Positions 52,290 through 61,263 are shown, numbered from the stretch's first letter. The stretch is DNA of 64,000 nucleotides from Brucella intermedia LMG 3301 (GCF_000182645.1 NZ_ACQA01000002.1:1607001-1671000); one strand, 5' to 3'. The notes: generated by a model not told the origin, from the letters alone. Program-made: numbers and translations.

Positions 52290-53045
52290 ATGACAGAACA
52301 GGCAAAAATCGCCCTCGTTACCGGTGCAAGTCGCGGTATTGGCCGGGCCATTGCAATCGGCATGGCCAAACGTGGCTTCGATGTTGCTATCAACGACATC
52401 GAGCGCCAACAGGATGCCTTGCAGGAAGTAGCGCGCGCAATCGAGGCCACAAGCCGGCGGGCTCTGACCGTCTATGCTGATGTGAGCAACAAAGCCCAGG
52501 TAGAAGCGATGGTCAGCAATGTTGTTGATGTGTTCGGCCGCATCGATGCTCTCGTAAACAATGCCGGGATTCTGATCGCCGGTGATGTCGAGCACCTGAA
52601 GGAAGAGCACTGGGACAGTGTGCTTGATGTCAACGCAAAGGGTACGTTTTTGGTCGTTCAAGCAGCGCTTCCTCACATGAAGCGGCAGAAATACGGTCGC
52701 ATCGTCAATATCGCCTCCATCGGCGGCAAGCACGGTGCGCTTGGACAGGCCCATTATTCCGCATCGAAGGCTGCCGTCATGGGCTTCACCCGCGTTCTGG
52801 CCCTGGAGGTCGGCACGTATGGGATTACGGCCAACTGCATTTGCCCTGGAATTATTCTGACGGACATGGGGCGGGTCAATCTGGATGATGCCGCCGTGCG
52901 CCAGGCGTGGCAGGAAAAGACGGCGATGCGTCGTATCGGCGATCCGGAGGACGTTGTTGGGCCGGTCGCATTTCTGGCATCTGATGATGCCGCTTTTGTT
53001 ACAGGACAAAGCCTCAACGTCGATGGCGGTATCGTGTTGAGTTAG
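52290..53045 (+). CDS. SDR-family oxidoreductase (second of a pair)
   Basis: 251 residues. Cofactor loop VTGASRGIGRAIAIG, NNAGIL, serine in IVNIASIGG, catalytic YSASKAAV and the ending SLNVDGGIVLS. The closest general resemblance is to 3-oxoacyl-ACP reductase FabG-like sugar dehydrogenases; the operon makes a sugar or polyol substrate more likely than fatty acids. It is the last gene of the third sugar operon; the TetR gene converges on it. Confidence 0.85.
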   Translation: MTEQAKIALVTGASRGIGRAIAIGMAKRGFDVAINDIERQQDALQEVARAIEATSRRALTVYADVSNKAQVEAMVSNVVDVFGRIDALVNNAGILIAGDVEHLKEEHWDSVLDVNAKGTFLVVQAALPHMKRQKYGRIVNIASIGGKHGALGQAHYSASKAAVMGFTRVLALEVGTYGITANCICPGIILTDMGRVNLDDAAVRQAWQEKTAMRRIGDPEDVVGPVAFLASDDAAFVTGQSLNVDGGIVLS

Positions 53046-53115
53046 AGGGGGATTGGAAACGGGAAGCTTCTTGAGGCAGTCAGCAGGCCCCTATCGCGAA
53101 ATGATCGACCTTGGC

Positions 53116-53742
53116 TCAATCTTCGGAAAGAGAGGTGTCCAGAACCTTTTCGATCATTTCTTTTGCAAGCTGCACAAACATATCCGTTTTCTCGCGCCTC
53201 TGATCGAGGCAAGCTTCGAGCCACAGACCATCCAGTATGGCGTGCACACAAATGGCGGCGCGTTCGATTTCCGCAGGGGTGAACGCGCGTCCTTCGGCGG
53301 TGAAAACTTCGGCGAGAAGCGGCTCGGTTGCCCTGCGAAGGTTTGCATAGCTTTCATCGCGCACCGCCATGATCATCGGATCCACGCGATTCTGACTGAT
53401 GAACGTGGCCCAAAGCGACAGCATCCGATCATCGGAGGCTTGCCCTTCCAGTGTTGCCTTGATGAATTGCAATAGCCGCTGATGCGGTTTCCCCTCTCGC
53501 CCTTCCAATATCGCCATGCTGGAAGCGGTGATCAGCTCCATTGTACGACGATAAGCTTCGACGATGAGATTGGCCTTGTTCTCAAAGTGATGGCGTATCA
53601 GCCCGTTTGTTACGCCCGCACGAGCGGCAACGGCACGCACGGTCGTGGCCTGAATCCCGACCTCGGATATACATTCCAATGTCGCTTCAATCAGTTCGCG
53701 TCGGCGTTCGCTTTCTGGGGCGCGTTTGAACAGGCTCGTCAT
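53116..53742 (-). CDS. TetR-family regulator with BetI-like C-terminal domain
   Basis: 208 residues from the ATG at 53742; a TTG three codons earlier is too close to the AGGAG site. Helix-turn-helix: TTVRAVAARAGVTNGLIRHH followed by FENKANLIVEAYR. The C-terminal part (LLQFIKATLEGQASDDRMLS, MAVRDESYANLRRATEPL) resembles BetI, the choline-responsive repressor. It is divergent from the flavoprotein gene at 54033, with a 34-base palindrome between them, so it most likely represses that gene and itself in response to a methylated amine or betaine. Confidence 0.85.
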   Translation of the reverse strand: MTSLFKRAPESERRRELIEATLECISEVGIQATTVRAVAARAGVTNGLIRHHFENKANLIVEAYRRTMELITASSMAILEGREGKPHQRLLQFIKATLEGQASDDRMLSLWATFISQNRVDPMIMAVRDESYANLRRATEPLLAEVFTAEGRAFTPAEIERAAICVHAILDGLWLEACLDQRREKTDMFVQLAKEMIEKVLDTSLSED

Positions 53743-53802
53743 GAAGCGCAACTCTCCTTTGGATTATCTCTCGCATATATGAGGGCAAAGGCAAAGCATG
53801 GA

Positions 53803-53836
53803 GACGCACTATTATGCACTTGCATAATAGTGCGTC
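53803..53836. promoter_or_regulatory. Perfect palindrome, candidate TetR operator
   Basis: GACGCACTATTATGCA (53803-53818) and TGCATAATAGTGCGTC (53821-53836) are perfect 16-base arms around CT. It lies 61 bases from the regulator start and about 200 bases from the flavoprotein start. Size and symmetry fit a double TetR-family operator. Confidence 0.75.
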
Positions 53837-54032
53837 TGTGTATAGCTTTCAGCATAAAGAACTGCTCAGGGAGAGTTTCAACAGGGCGGCAGGGATATCT
53901 CTTTGGCCCCCGCTTGCAGAGCGTTTTTAGGCTCCAAAGTGTGTCGAGCGGAGGCTGAAGACTTTGCGTGAAACACAAACCAATAGTGATTAACCGGCAA
54001 AGCGAAGCTGCGCTTTCCGGAACAATGGAATT

Positions 54033-56093
54033 ATGCCCATGCGCGACCCGCGTTACGACATACTCTTCGAACCCATCAAGATCGGTCCGGTCACCGCGCC
54101 TAACCGTTTTTATCAGGTGCCGCATTGCAGCGGCATGGGTCATCGCTATCCCGACGCTGATCGACATATGCGGCGTATGAAGGCGGAAGGCGGTTGGGGT
54201 GTCATTGCCACACAGGAAACCGAAATCCATCCCACTTCCGACATAACGCCGTCCAATCAGGGCAGGCTGTGGGACGACAAGGACATTCCTCGTCTCATCC
54301 AGCTCACGGAGGCTGTGCATGAGCAGGGAAGCCTCGCAGCCATTCAACTCGTGCACAACGGCATCCACATCGCCAACCGACTGACGCGACTTTCACCGAT
54401 CGGACCGTCCGACATTATGGTCGATGTGGAAGATCCGGTTCAGGCGCGCGCCATGGATAAAAGCGACATAGCCCAATTCCGCAAATGGCATCGCGATGCG
54501 GCCTTGCGCGCCAAGCGTGCGGGCTTTGACATCATCTATGTCTATGCCGGTCACGACATGACGCTTCTGCAGCACTTCCTGCTTAACCGTTATAACAAGC
54601 GCACGGATGAATATGGCGGCAGCTTTGAAAACCGCCTGCGTCTGTTTCGCGAGGTGATTGCCGATACGCGCGACGCAGTAGGCGATAAATGCGCCATTGC
54701 GGTGCGATTTGCCGTAGAGGAGTTTTTGGGCGCGGAAGATCTGACCCATGACGGTGAAGGACGCGATGTTATAACAGCGCTGGCCGACGAACCCGACCTG
54801 TGGGACGTTAACCTTTCAAATTGGTCGAACGACAGTCAGACCTCCCGGTTCTCGCAGGAAGGCTTTCAGGAGGAGTTTGTTTCCTTCGTAAAACCTCTCA
54901 CCTCGAAACCCGTCGTCGGGGTAGGGCGTTACACTTCCCCCGACGCGATGGTGCGTGCAATCAAGAAGGGCATTTTCGATCTGATCGGCGCAGCGCGGCC
55001 ATCGATTGCCGATCCCTTCCTGCCAGCGAAAATTCGCGATGGCCGTATCGACGATATCCGCGAATGCATCGGCTGCAACATCTGCACGGCAAGCGATAAT
55101 ACGGTTGCCCCGATGCGCTGCACGCAAAATCCGACGATAGGCGAAGAATGGCGCAAGGGCTGGCATCCGGAAATCATTCCGCCCCTGCAGAAGCAGCAAT
55201 CGGTGCTCATTATTGGCGGCGGCCCCACCGGGTTGGAAGCGGCGCGCGCCATGGCGCAGCGCGGCGCGGAGGTGGCGCTGGCTGAGGCTACACAAGAGTG
55301 GGGTGGTCGCGTTACGCAGGAATGCCGCCTTCCCGGGCTTGCTGCCTGGGGCCGTGTGCGGGATTGGCGCCTTGGCCAATTGCGGCAGGCATCCAACGCG
55401 CAACTTTATCTTGATAGCCGGCTTAGCGCGGAAGATGTTCTTTCCTTTGGCATCCCGCACATAGCAATCGCCACAGGGGCGCGCTGGCGTAACGATGGTG
55501 TGGGGCGGGTTCATCGTGACCCGCTCGATTATCTCGCAGAGGGGACGACAGTCGGCGTCAATGCACTGCTCGAAAACGGCGTGGCTGCGCTTGCGAACGA
55601 TGGTCCGGTCGTCGTCTTCGATGACGATCGTTATTATATGGCGAGCGTTCTTGCCGAGCTTATCGCTTCATCAGGGCGATCCGTGACTTTCATCACTCCT
55701 GCCTCGATTGTCGCGCCATGGACAGAACACACGCTCGAACAGATTCGCGTGCAGCGTCGCCTGATTGAAAAAGGCGTTGAGATTATCCCGCTGCATCAGC
55801 TTGCAGGACGGACGAACGATACGCTCAATATCGCCTGCTCCTATTCCGGAAAAATACGGACGATCGACTGTGCGACGCTGGTTCCGGTCACCTCACGCCT
55901 GCCAAACGATCAACTCTGGCATGATCTGGTAGCCTTGAAACATCAATGGATGGATCATGGTTTGGAAACCGTCGAACGCATTGGGGACTGCCTTTCTCCC
56001 GGTATCATCGCGACCGCAACCCATGCAGGGCATGGCTATGCGAGAAGCCGAGGTTCCCAACCAATGGATGCTGATTACGATATTTACCGGTGA
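54033..56093 (+). CDS. Trimethylamine-dehydrogenase-like FMN / 4Fe-4S / FAD-domain oxidoreductase
   Basis: 686 residues, or 684 from the second ATG at 54039. Residues 1 to about 340 are an old-yellow-enzyme barrel close to trimethylamine dehydrogenase: QVPHCSG carries the cysteine at the site of the 6-S-cysteinyl-FMN link, and the acid/base residues Tyr171 and His174 (YVYAGHD) and Asp267 (NWSND) are kept. The iron-sulfur site is CIGCNICTASDNTVAP followed by MRC (Cys345, 348, 351, 363). Residues about 385-686 are the dinucleotide-binding domains (VLIIGGGPTGLEAARAMAQR). Two of three aromatic cage residues that hold trimethylammonium seem lost: Glu62 where the enzyme has Tyr60, and no Trp after the cluster. 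A different N-methyl substrate, for example an N-methylated amino acid, is likely. The BetI-like regulator supports an amine or betaine. Confidence 0.85.
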   Translation: MPMRDPRYDILFEPIKIGPVTAPNRFYQVPHCSGMGHRYPDADRHMRRMKAEGGWGVIATQETEIHPTSDITPSNQGRLWDDKDIPRLIQLTEAVHEQGSLAAIQLVHNGIHIANRLTRLSPIGPSDIMVDVEDPVQARAMDKSDIAQFRKWHRDAALRAKRAGFDIIYVYAGHDMTLLQHFLLNRYNKRTDEYGGSFENRLRLFREVIADTRDAVGDKCAIAVRFAVEEFLGAEDLTHDGEGRDVITALADEPDLWDVNLSNWSNDSQTSRFSQEGFQEEFVSFVKPLTSKPVVGVGRYTSPDAMVRAIKKGIFDLIGAARPSIADPFLPAKIRDGRIDDIRECIGCNICTASDNTVAPMRCTQNPTIGEEWRKGWHPEIIPPLQKQQSVLIIGGGPTGLEAARAMAQRGAEVALAEATQEWGGRVTQECRLPGLAAWGRVRDWRLGQLRQASNAQLYLDSRLSAEDVLSFGIPHIAIATGARWRNDGVGRVHRDPLDYLAEGTTVGVNALLENGVAALANDGPVVVFDDDRYYMASVLAELIASSGRSVTFITPASIVAPWTEHTLEQIRVQRRLIEKGVEIIPLHQLAGRTNDTLNIACSYSGKIRTIDCATLVPVTSRLPNDQLWHDLVALKHQWMDHGLETVERIGDCLSPGIIATATHAGHGYARSRGSQPMDADYDIYR

Positions 56094-56964
56094 GGATTGC
56101 TAGAGTTGGCGCTGCGCTTTCCGGCTTTTTATTGGTGAGAACAAAACCGTGGGAGAACGTCCTGATGATTTTGGCGAACTTCCTGTTAGTCGCACCGGAA
56201 CTCTATTCATCGGTGCTGGCTTGATATTGTTAATTCCGCCGGAATTCGACCATATTCCGGATTGAACGCTTCGAAGATGCTGGAAGCTCGCTGAAATTGT
56301 GCTAGCCAATGCCAACTGCGAAACCCAATGTTGTTTGTCAGCCGGAGCGTCCGCGTAGTGGTGCTGGCATAATGACTATGTAGGTTGCACTTCATCCAAG
56401 TAATCAGAACTGGTGACGGGACAGTGGTGTCAGAGCCAGCTGATGGTGGTCTACCGGATGCTCGCTTGGTGAGGTTTCCTGACAATTTGTCTCCTGGCCT
56501 CATAACTTCTTAGCGGGAATACTTGCTTGCGCGTGTGTCGCGGCGAACATCCTACTAAAGGCTGCCGAGACACTTCAGTGTTCAACGATGGCGCATCACT
56601 TGCTTCGCTGCTCGAAATTCCAATCGCAGCCACCAGAACCGGGATGCGGCACGAGTGATACGGTGTGGGTGCGAGTTGACTGGAAATCTCGCTCCAAGGT
56701 GCCACATCGCCTGACAAAAGGATAGCACCGTGCGGCTCCGAATATCGGCGTCATCCAATCCAATATGTAAGCGCAGATCGGCGCTGCATCGCATAACCCA
56801 AATTGCTTCCTAGCAAGACTGCTCCGCCTTCAGCGTGGTGTTCAATTTGCCACAAAAAACCTCGGCGCGGGGGCTGCCGAGGTTGCGCCGGAAAAGCGGG
56901 GGCTTCAACAGCGCGTTTTCATCATGTCACAATCCAGGGAATATGCAACCAGCTGCCAAATCGC
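56094..56964. other. Gene-poor region with no recognisable coding sequence
   Basis: Only short open frames on the minus strand (60-98 codons), none with a convincing ribosome site or a family I recognise. The shape of these frames, which pass the lead from one to another between about 56300 and 56790, would suit a decayed gene, but I cannot name it. No tRNA or IS ends seen. Confidence 0.4.
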
Positions 56965-57267
56965 TTAAAGCGTCCAGCCGTAAACCGCGAGAGCTGCCCC
57001 ACCAACGGCACCAATCACCGACCACCCAACCATGCTAATACCCATGAAGCTGTGATAAGTGTCCGCTGAAATTTTCTTGAAAGCTGCGGCCACAAAAAGG
57101 TTTGCAGCGGCACCGACGATCAGACCGATACCGTTGGCGACGTAAGCGGCTGGATGAAGCGCCATGCTCTGCATGAAATACGGCCGCAGTAGGAAAGTCG
57201 CTCCAAGCATCCCTGCAATCAGCACAAATACCGATACCATTCCGAAGCCTGACCATCTTACGAGCAT
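56965..57267 (-). CDS. Small membrane protein, unknown function
   Basis: 100 residues with about three to four hydrophobic segments (VSVFVLIAGMLGATFLL, AYVANGIGLIVGAAANLFVA and ISMVGWSVIGAVGGAALAVY). Short charged loops separate them. An AAGG ribosome site lies 11 bases before the ATG. I do not recognise the family. It stands alone in a gene-poor stretch next to a prophage-like remnant; conservation elsewhere would decide whether it is real. Confidence 0.6.
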   Translation of the reverse strand: MLVRWSGFGMVSVFVLIAGMLGATFLLRPYFMQSMALHPAAYVANGIGLIVGAAANLFVAAAFKKISADTYHSFMGISMVGWSVIGAVGGAALAVYGWTL

Positions 57268-57431
57268 TTACTGAATTACCTTTGTCTTGAGGGGACGTAT
57301 GGCGGTAATGACGCTTGCTCGTTGGTCGAGCAACCCACCGCTAGACGTTTCCTCAAGAAAAACCGTTCGTGTCCTCACTCCATCATCGAGTTTCAGGCAC
57401 GCAATCCAACAGACAAAATAAGGAGAATACA

Positions 57432-57650
57432 ATGGCCAAGGGAACCTTTGCTAAAGCGATGCCGCCTGTCTCCTCGGAAGAGGACGGATACGTCGACCGT
57501 CCGAAAGAGCCGGCGGCGCGACGAATATGGGCATCACGCTCTCTACGCTGTCCGCCTGGAGGGGCGAAAGGTATCGAAAGTCGAGGTGAAGGCTCTGGCC
57601 AAATCCAAAGCAATGGATATCTACCGTGAGAACTACTTCAGAAGATTGTC
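57432..57650 (+). pseudogene. Frameshifted GH108-type endolysin / secretion activator remnant
   Basis: Starts at an ATG with a good AGGAG site and reads AKGTFAKAMPPVSSEEDGYV then DRPKEP, the N-terminal pattern of GH108 muramidases (normally EGGYVDHPKDPGGAT). After PKEP the next family segment, ATNMGITLSTLSAWRG, appears only in a second frame (about 57518-57565), and RKVSKVEVKALAKSKAMDIY in a third (about 57566-57640). One base lost at each of two G/C runs explains it. The rest of the enzyme is missing. It is probably a phage lysis-gene relic. Confidence 0.7.
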
Positions 57651-57659
57651 CGCGTCGAT

Positions 57660-58049
57660 CAGGACAGCGTCGTCGGTCGCGCCCCTGTTCGGCCTGATCT
57701 AACCTCAGAAGTAGGTCCAAAAACTGATCCGCACTCTCATCTGAAAAGTCCGTTGCCAGGCGCAATTCCAAAGTTTGGGCGATTGCTTAGGCAGACTGCA
57801 AGGTCCCCGGTATCACGCCGATTGCGCGCCGTGCTTTAAATGGTATTTTTTGACTTCTTTCATAACCTGTGACGTTAAAGACGGTTGAAACTCCGCGAAG
57901 TTGGGCGGTGGATGGACTTAACCGTTATAGCTAGCGAACTTACGGATTTCGCTGCGATTTGCAGCGCGAGCACCTGTTGGATCTTAAGCCGACTGATCTA
58001 AAAATGGGGCTCCGGATTCTTCCGAAGCCCTTCTTGCGTAATGTCGCTC
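57660..58049. other. Intergenic region, no gene seen
   Basis: About 390 bases between the endolysin remnant and the membrane-protein gene. Apart from the terminator at its right end I see no gene or RNA. Confidence 0.4.
57998..58030 (-). terminator. Rho-independent terminator of the membrane-protein operon
   Basis: On the minus strand a 9-bp stem with one mismatch (58022-58030 with 58007-58015) is followed closely by ATTTTTAG. It lies 20 bases past the stop codon at 58050. Confidence 0.7.
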
Positions 58050-59144
58050 TTACCTGCGATAGGCTAAACCACCCCAGATGCGGCCTTCGTCACGATGACG
58101 ACCGCCATGGACCGCACCGATGTACGCGGCCACGGCTGCAACGAGCGCAGATGCCGCAAGGAGGAACGCCGTCAGAATACCAGTTATTCTGGCCTTCTCA
58201 GCTGCGTCGGCTGCCTTTGCTTTGACTTCTTCCGCGGTTTTTGCAGCCTGGGCCTGAACGTCAGCAATCGCCTTTTTCGCTTCTTCCACTCTGGCCTGAG
58301 CTTCGGTGCGCAGTGCCTGCACACGCTCTACGGACTGGTTTACACGCGCCTGTGCGTCGGTTTGACTAAGGCCAGTTCGACTAGCAACCTGGTTAGTGAG
58401 CCATGTACGATCCGCGTCGGAGATTTCACCCGTGCTTAGGAGATTTCCGAGGATACCACTGACTTGACGTTGGAAATCCGCCATATTCTGGGCTTCCTGG
58501 CCAACCACCGAGCTACCCTGGCCATCCGTGCGCAGGAGACTATCCGTGAGGTAATCCAACGGGTTTGTTTTCAAACCCTCTGGCAACATTTGTTCAACGG
58601 ATGGAGCAGCCGCTTGACCTGCGCCCTGGGCTAACCCGGACACCGCTTGCCCGGCGCCTGAAGCAAGTCCACCAGCTAATTGACCAGCACCTTGCGCAGT
58701 TGCACCAGCCACAGTTCCTGCGGTCTGCACAGCGGTTTCAGCGGCACTTCCAACTGCTTTTGCGCCGCCGGAGATAGCGCTAACGAGCAACAGCGTCGAT
58801 ATGATTGTGCCAAGGCCCCATACAACGAGGCCGTTTAATCCGTCTCGAACGGTCAATTCATCGCGTGTAGCTGTCCCAGCAGGTCGCCGCATTCTTCCGG
58901 TGATGTAGCCACCAAGCATGTAGGAAGCGACCATTGATATGATCATAAAAAGCGCAGTGACCACGAGCCAAACTACGCTTATGTCTCCCCCTTCATCGAC
59001 GGAGAATGAACTTAAACCGAGACCACTGGCAAAGGTGGTGAGGACAGCCATAACACCAGATGCGACTGTGGCGCCAGCGAAGATGGCGGCCCAGTCAACG
59101 TAGCCGCGATCATTCGTGTTTTCTACAATAGTTGGATCTACCAT
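58050..59144 (-). CDS. Membrane protein with coiled-coil region, unknown function
   Basis: 364 residues from the ATG at 59144, which overlaps the stop of the tiny upstream gene (TGATG); a longer frame to 59309 has no support. Membrane segments near residues 15-45 (VDWAAIFAGATVASGVMAVL), 55-85 (VVWLVVTALFMIISMVASYM), 105-130 (GLVVWGLGTIISTLLLVSAI) and the C-terminus (GILTAFLLAASALVAAVAAY). Between them are an alanine/glycine-rich stretch (about 135-190) and an Ala/Glu/Lys helical coiled coil (about 270-335, AQARVEEAKKAIADVQAQ). I do not know its role; similar proteins occur in many Rhizobiales and look like stress-related envelope proteins. Confidence 0.75.
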   Translation of the reverse strand: MVDPTIVENTNDRGYVDWAAIFAGATVASGVMAVLTTFASGLGLSSFSVDEGGDISVVWLVVTALFMIISMVASYMLGGYITGRMRRPAGTATRDELTVRDGLNGLVVWGLGTIISTLLLVSAISGGAKAVGSAAETAVQTAGTVAGATAQGAGQLAGGLASGAGQAVSGLAQGAGQAAAPSVEQMLPEGLKTNPLDYLTDSLLRTDGQGSSVVGQEAQNMADFQRQVSGILGNLLSTGEISDADRTWLTNQVASRTGLSQTDAQARVNQSVERVQALRTEAQARVEEAKKAIADVQAQAAKTAEEVKAKAADAAEKARITGILTAFLLAASALVAAVAAYIGAVHGGRHRDEGRIWGGLAYRR

Positions 59145-59218
59145 CAGCGTAATCCCAGAAAAGAGAGGATGAACAACACGATAACGACTAGACCGACTAA
59201 ATAGATAATGGAGTTCAT
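59144..59218 (-). CDS. 24-residue single-span membrane microprotein
   Basis: Reads MNSIIYLVGLVVIVLFILSF then LGLR and stop. It has one hydrophobic span, a textbook AAGGAG site eight bases upstream of the ATG, and its stop codon overlaps the start of the 364-residue membrane protein (TGATG). The strong site and the tight overlap support real translation and coupling to the partner. It could be a leader that delivers ribosomes, or a subunit or assembly factor of its partner. Confidence 0.7.
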   Translation of the reverse strand: MNSIIYLVGLVVIVLFILSFLGLR

Positions 59219-59341
59219 TTTGAGTATCTCCTTTCGACAAAGAAGCAACCGGCTTGCAATTCTTTATTGCGGCGGGTTTTTCTATCTGTGACAACTCGCC
59301 AGCCACCAAAAAGTCTCAGCGAAAGGCGATTATTGGTTTGA

Positions 59342-59524
59342 TCAATCTTTCGATCGGTCAGGGTAGGGCTCTTTAGGTACCCGTATATTAGGATTGCCCG
59401 GCGCGTTTGTTTGCTCGTGCGTGGGTTTCTCCTGATGGTCCCTCGGTTCGACCGGTGATGGGTCGGTTGCGTCCTTTTCCCGTACCAGATCGGGATCTGA
59501 CCATGGATTTTTCTTCTGGGCCAT
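59342..59524 (-). CDS. Small hydrophilic protein, unknown function
   Basis: 60 residues, rich in Pro, Asp, Glu and Lys (MAQKKNPWSDPDLVREKDAT...), probably unstructured. A GGAG site precedes the ATG. It lies 17 bases after the ku remnant on the same strand and before the microprotein gene, so it may belong to a DNA-repair or stress-linked set. No family recognised. Confidence 0.6.
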   Translation of the reverse strand: MAQKKNPWSDPDLVREKDATDPSPVEPRDHQEKPTHEQTNAPGNPNIRVPKEPYPDRSKD

Positions 59525-59541
59525 TTTGCTCGCTCCAAAGC

Positions 59542-60033
59542 CTATTTCGTCTTGCTGGTTTCTTTCTTCAGAGAATTCCGCAGTGCATCCATGATATTAA
59601 TGACATTGCCGGTGGCTGGTTCCGTTTCGGCCTTTTTGGACTTTGCTTTTACCGGTTTCTTCAGCGACTTCTTTTTGTCTGCGATTATGTCGAGGAGGCG
59701 TTCCTGCACTGGATCGTGAACCAGGTCGGGGCTCCAATCTCGTGTTTGCTTTTTTATGAATTTCTCAATCAGAGGAAGCGCATCGGAGCCGGCTTTTTCA
59801 TTGCCGATCCTTGCAAAATATAAATCCTCGTCGCGTACTTCATCGCCATAGCGCAGCGTCCAGAGAACTATCCCTTTACCTCTGGGCTCCAGCATTACAG
59901 CCCGCTCACGACGAGACAGGACCAGCCGGGATATACCCACCCTATTCTCGGCTTTCATTGCTTCACGAATGACAGCAAACGCCTCCTCGCCGACGGGATC
60001 GCTCGGGGTTAGATAATAGGGAGTATCGAGCCA
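59542..60033 (-). pseudogene. ku: C-terminal half of Ku (end-joining DNA repair), 5' end lost
   Basis: From the truncation point the frame reads LDTPYYLTPSDPVGEEAFAV, then IREAMKAENRVGISRLVLSR and RERAVMLEPRGKGIVLWTLR, which is the late core of bacterial Ku, followed by the lysine-rich C-terminal tail (KKKSLKKPVKAKSKK). The first half of the gene is absent: immediately upstream the sequence turns into an IS3-family transposase. An ATG at 59958 could start a 138-residue fragment, but without the DNA-encircling ring this would not work as Ku. A ligD partner is not in the window. Confidence 0.85.
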
Positions 60034-60035
60034 TA

Positions 60036-60290
60036 TCCATCCAATGCTCTCGCGTGAGGTGCACCCCGCACGCGCCGATACCCGTAACGAACCCGTGTCT
60101 GACAGATGTTCTTGTTCCCGACCTTCAGTTCAGCCTGCTCGTCGCGCCTTGACTTGTAGACATAAAGTGACCGGTCAATCTTGAGCACCGAACAGGCGCG
60201 TTGTACCGAGACTTTCCAATCCGACTTAATAGTGTCGACAAGCGCTCTTAATGGGATGGTTCGCCTCGTCCTTCCACCCCACATAAGGGA
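60036..60290 (-). mobile_element. Fragment of an IS3-family transposase (OrfB)
   Basis: The frame contains RALVDTIKSDWKVSVQRACS, VLKIDRSLYVYKSRRDEQAE and ICQTRVRYGYRRV, the N-terminal part of IS3/IS407-type OrfB, which then runs into ku. The DDE catalytic core and OrfA are missing. It is the remnant of the insertion or rearrangement that cut ku. Confidence 0.8.
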
Positions 60291-60315
60291 GACGAACAAA
60301 AAAGGGAGGATCGTC

Positions 60316-61219
60316 ATGAGCGTTCGTAACAAATCCCGAGAAGCAGCCGTATTGCGTCGACATTGGCAAGAACGTGTTCCACGTCGTCGGATTGGACCCT
60401 GCTGGTCATCATCCAATACAAAAGGCGACTTTCCGGCGTGACACTGTCCTGCAATTCTTCGAAGGAGCTACGCCGACAATCGTTGGAATAGAGGCATGCC
60501 CCGGTTCACCGTGGCTGGCGAGGAAGCTCCAAGGCTTTGGCCACACAGTTCGAATTGTTGCTGCAAAATTTGTGGAGCCCTTCGTCAAATCCAACAAAAG
60601 TGACATCATTGATGCCGAAGCTATAGCCGGGGCCGTGACACGGCCAACAATGCGGTTTGTCGAGGTGCGTACGTCTGATCAGATCGATGTTCAGGCACTG
60701 CATAGAGTACGAGGTACGAGACCGCCTCCTGGCTCAGCGCACCAGGGTTATATGCCAGATGCGCGCCTTCTGCCTCGAATACTGCATTGCGATGCATCAG
60801 GGGCGGGTAAGTTCAAGGCGGACATGCCGAGGGTCCTGGAGGATGAGGACAACGACCTGTCGGCACCAATGCGGCAGTTGCTTATGTCTCTCTTCGAGGA
60901 CATTCGCTATCTTGAGCAAAGAATTGCTGAAGTGAGCCGTCAGATCGAAGCAGCGGCCAACGCGGACGATACCGCCCGTCGCCTCATGACTGTTCCCGGC
61001 ATCGGGGCATTGACTGCTACTGGGCTATTGGCTGCAGCGGGAACGGGTCGCCAGTTCAAAAGGACTCGCGACATGGCCGCCTGGTTGGGACTTGTTCCGC
61101 GAGGGCATTCAACTGGAGGGAAAACCACATTACTGGGTATCAGCAAGCGGGGAAGGTATATTGGCAACAGAGTACATGGCCTATGCAATATAATCTCACA
61201 GCGAAGCGTCTCCTATTAA
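60316..61219 (+). mobile_element. Decayed IS110-family transposase
   Basis: Starts MSVRNKSREAAV, then shifts frame to VDIGKNVFHVVGLDPAG and continues with GIEACPGSPWLARKL and KSNKSDIIDAEAIAGA, the DEDD-type catalytic region of IS110. Around 60700-60800 the family sequence (VRDRLLAQRTRVICQMRAFC) is in another frame, then returns with the transposase_20 part (RLMTVPGIGALTATGLLAAA, AAWLGLVPRGHSTGGKT). The C-terminal end after KRG is unlike the family. At least three frameshifts make it inactive. No clear element ends were found. Confidence 0.8.
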
Positions 61220-61263
61220 GTAGATGAGAGGCTGTTGAGCGATGGATTATGGTCAGTTTCTCA

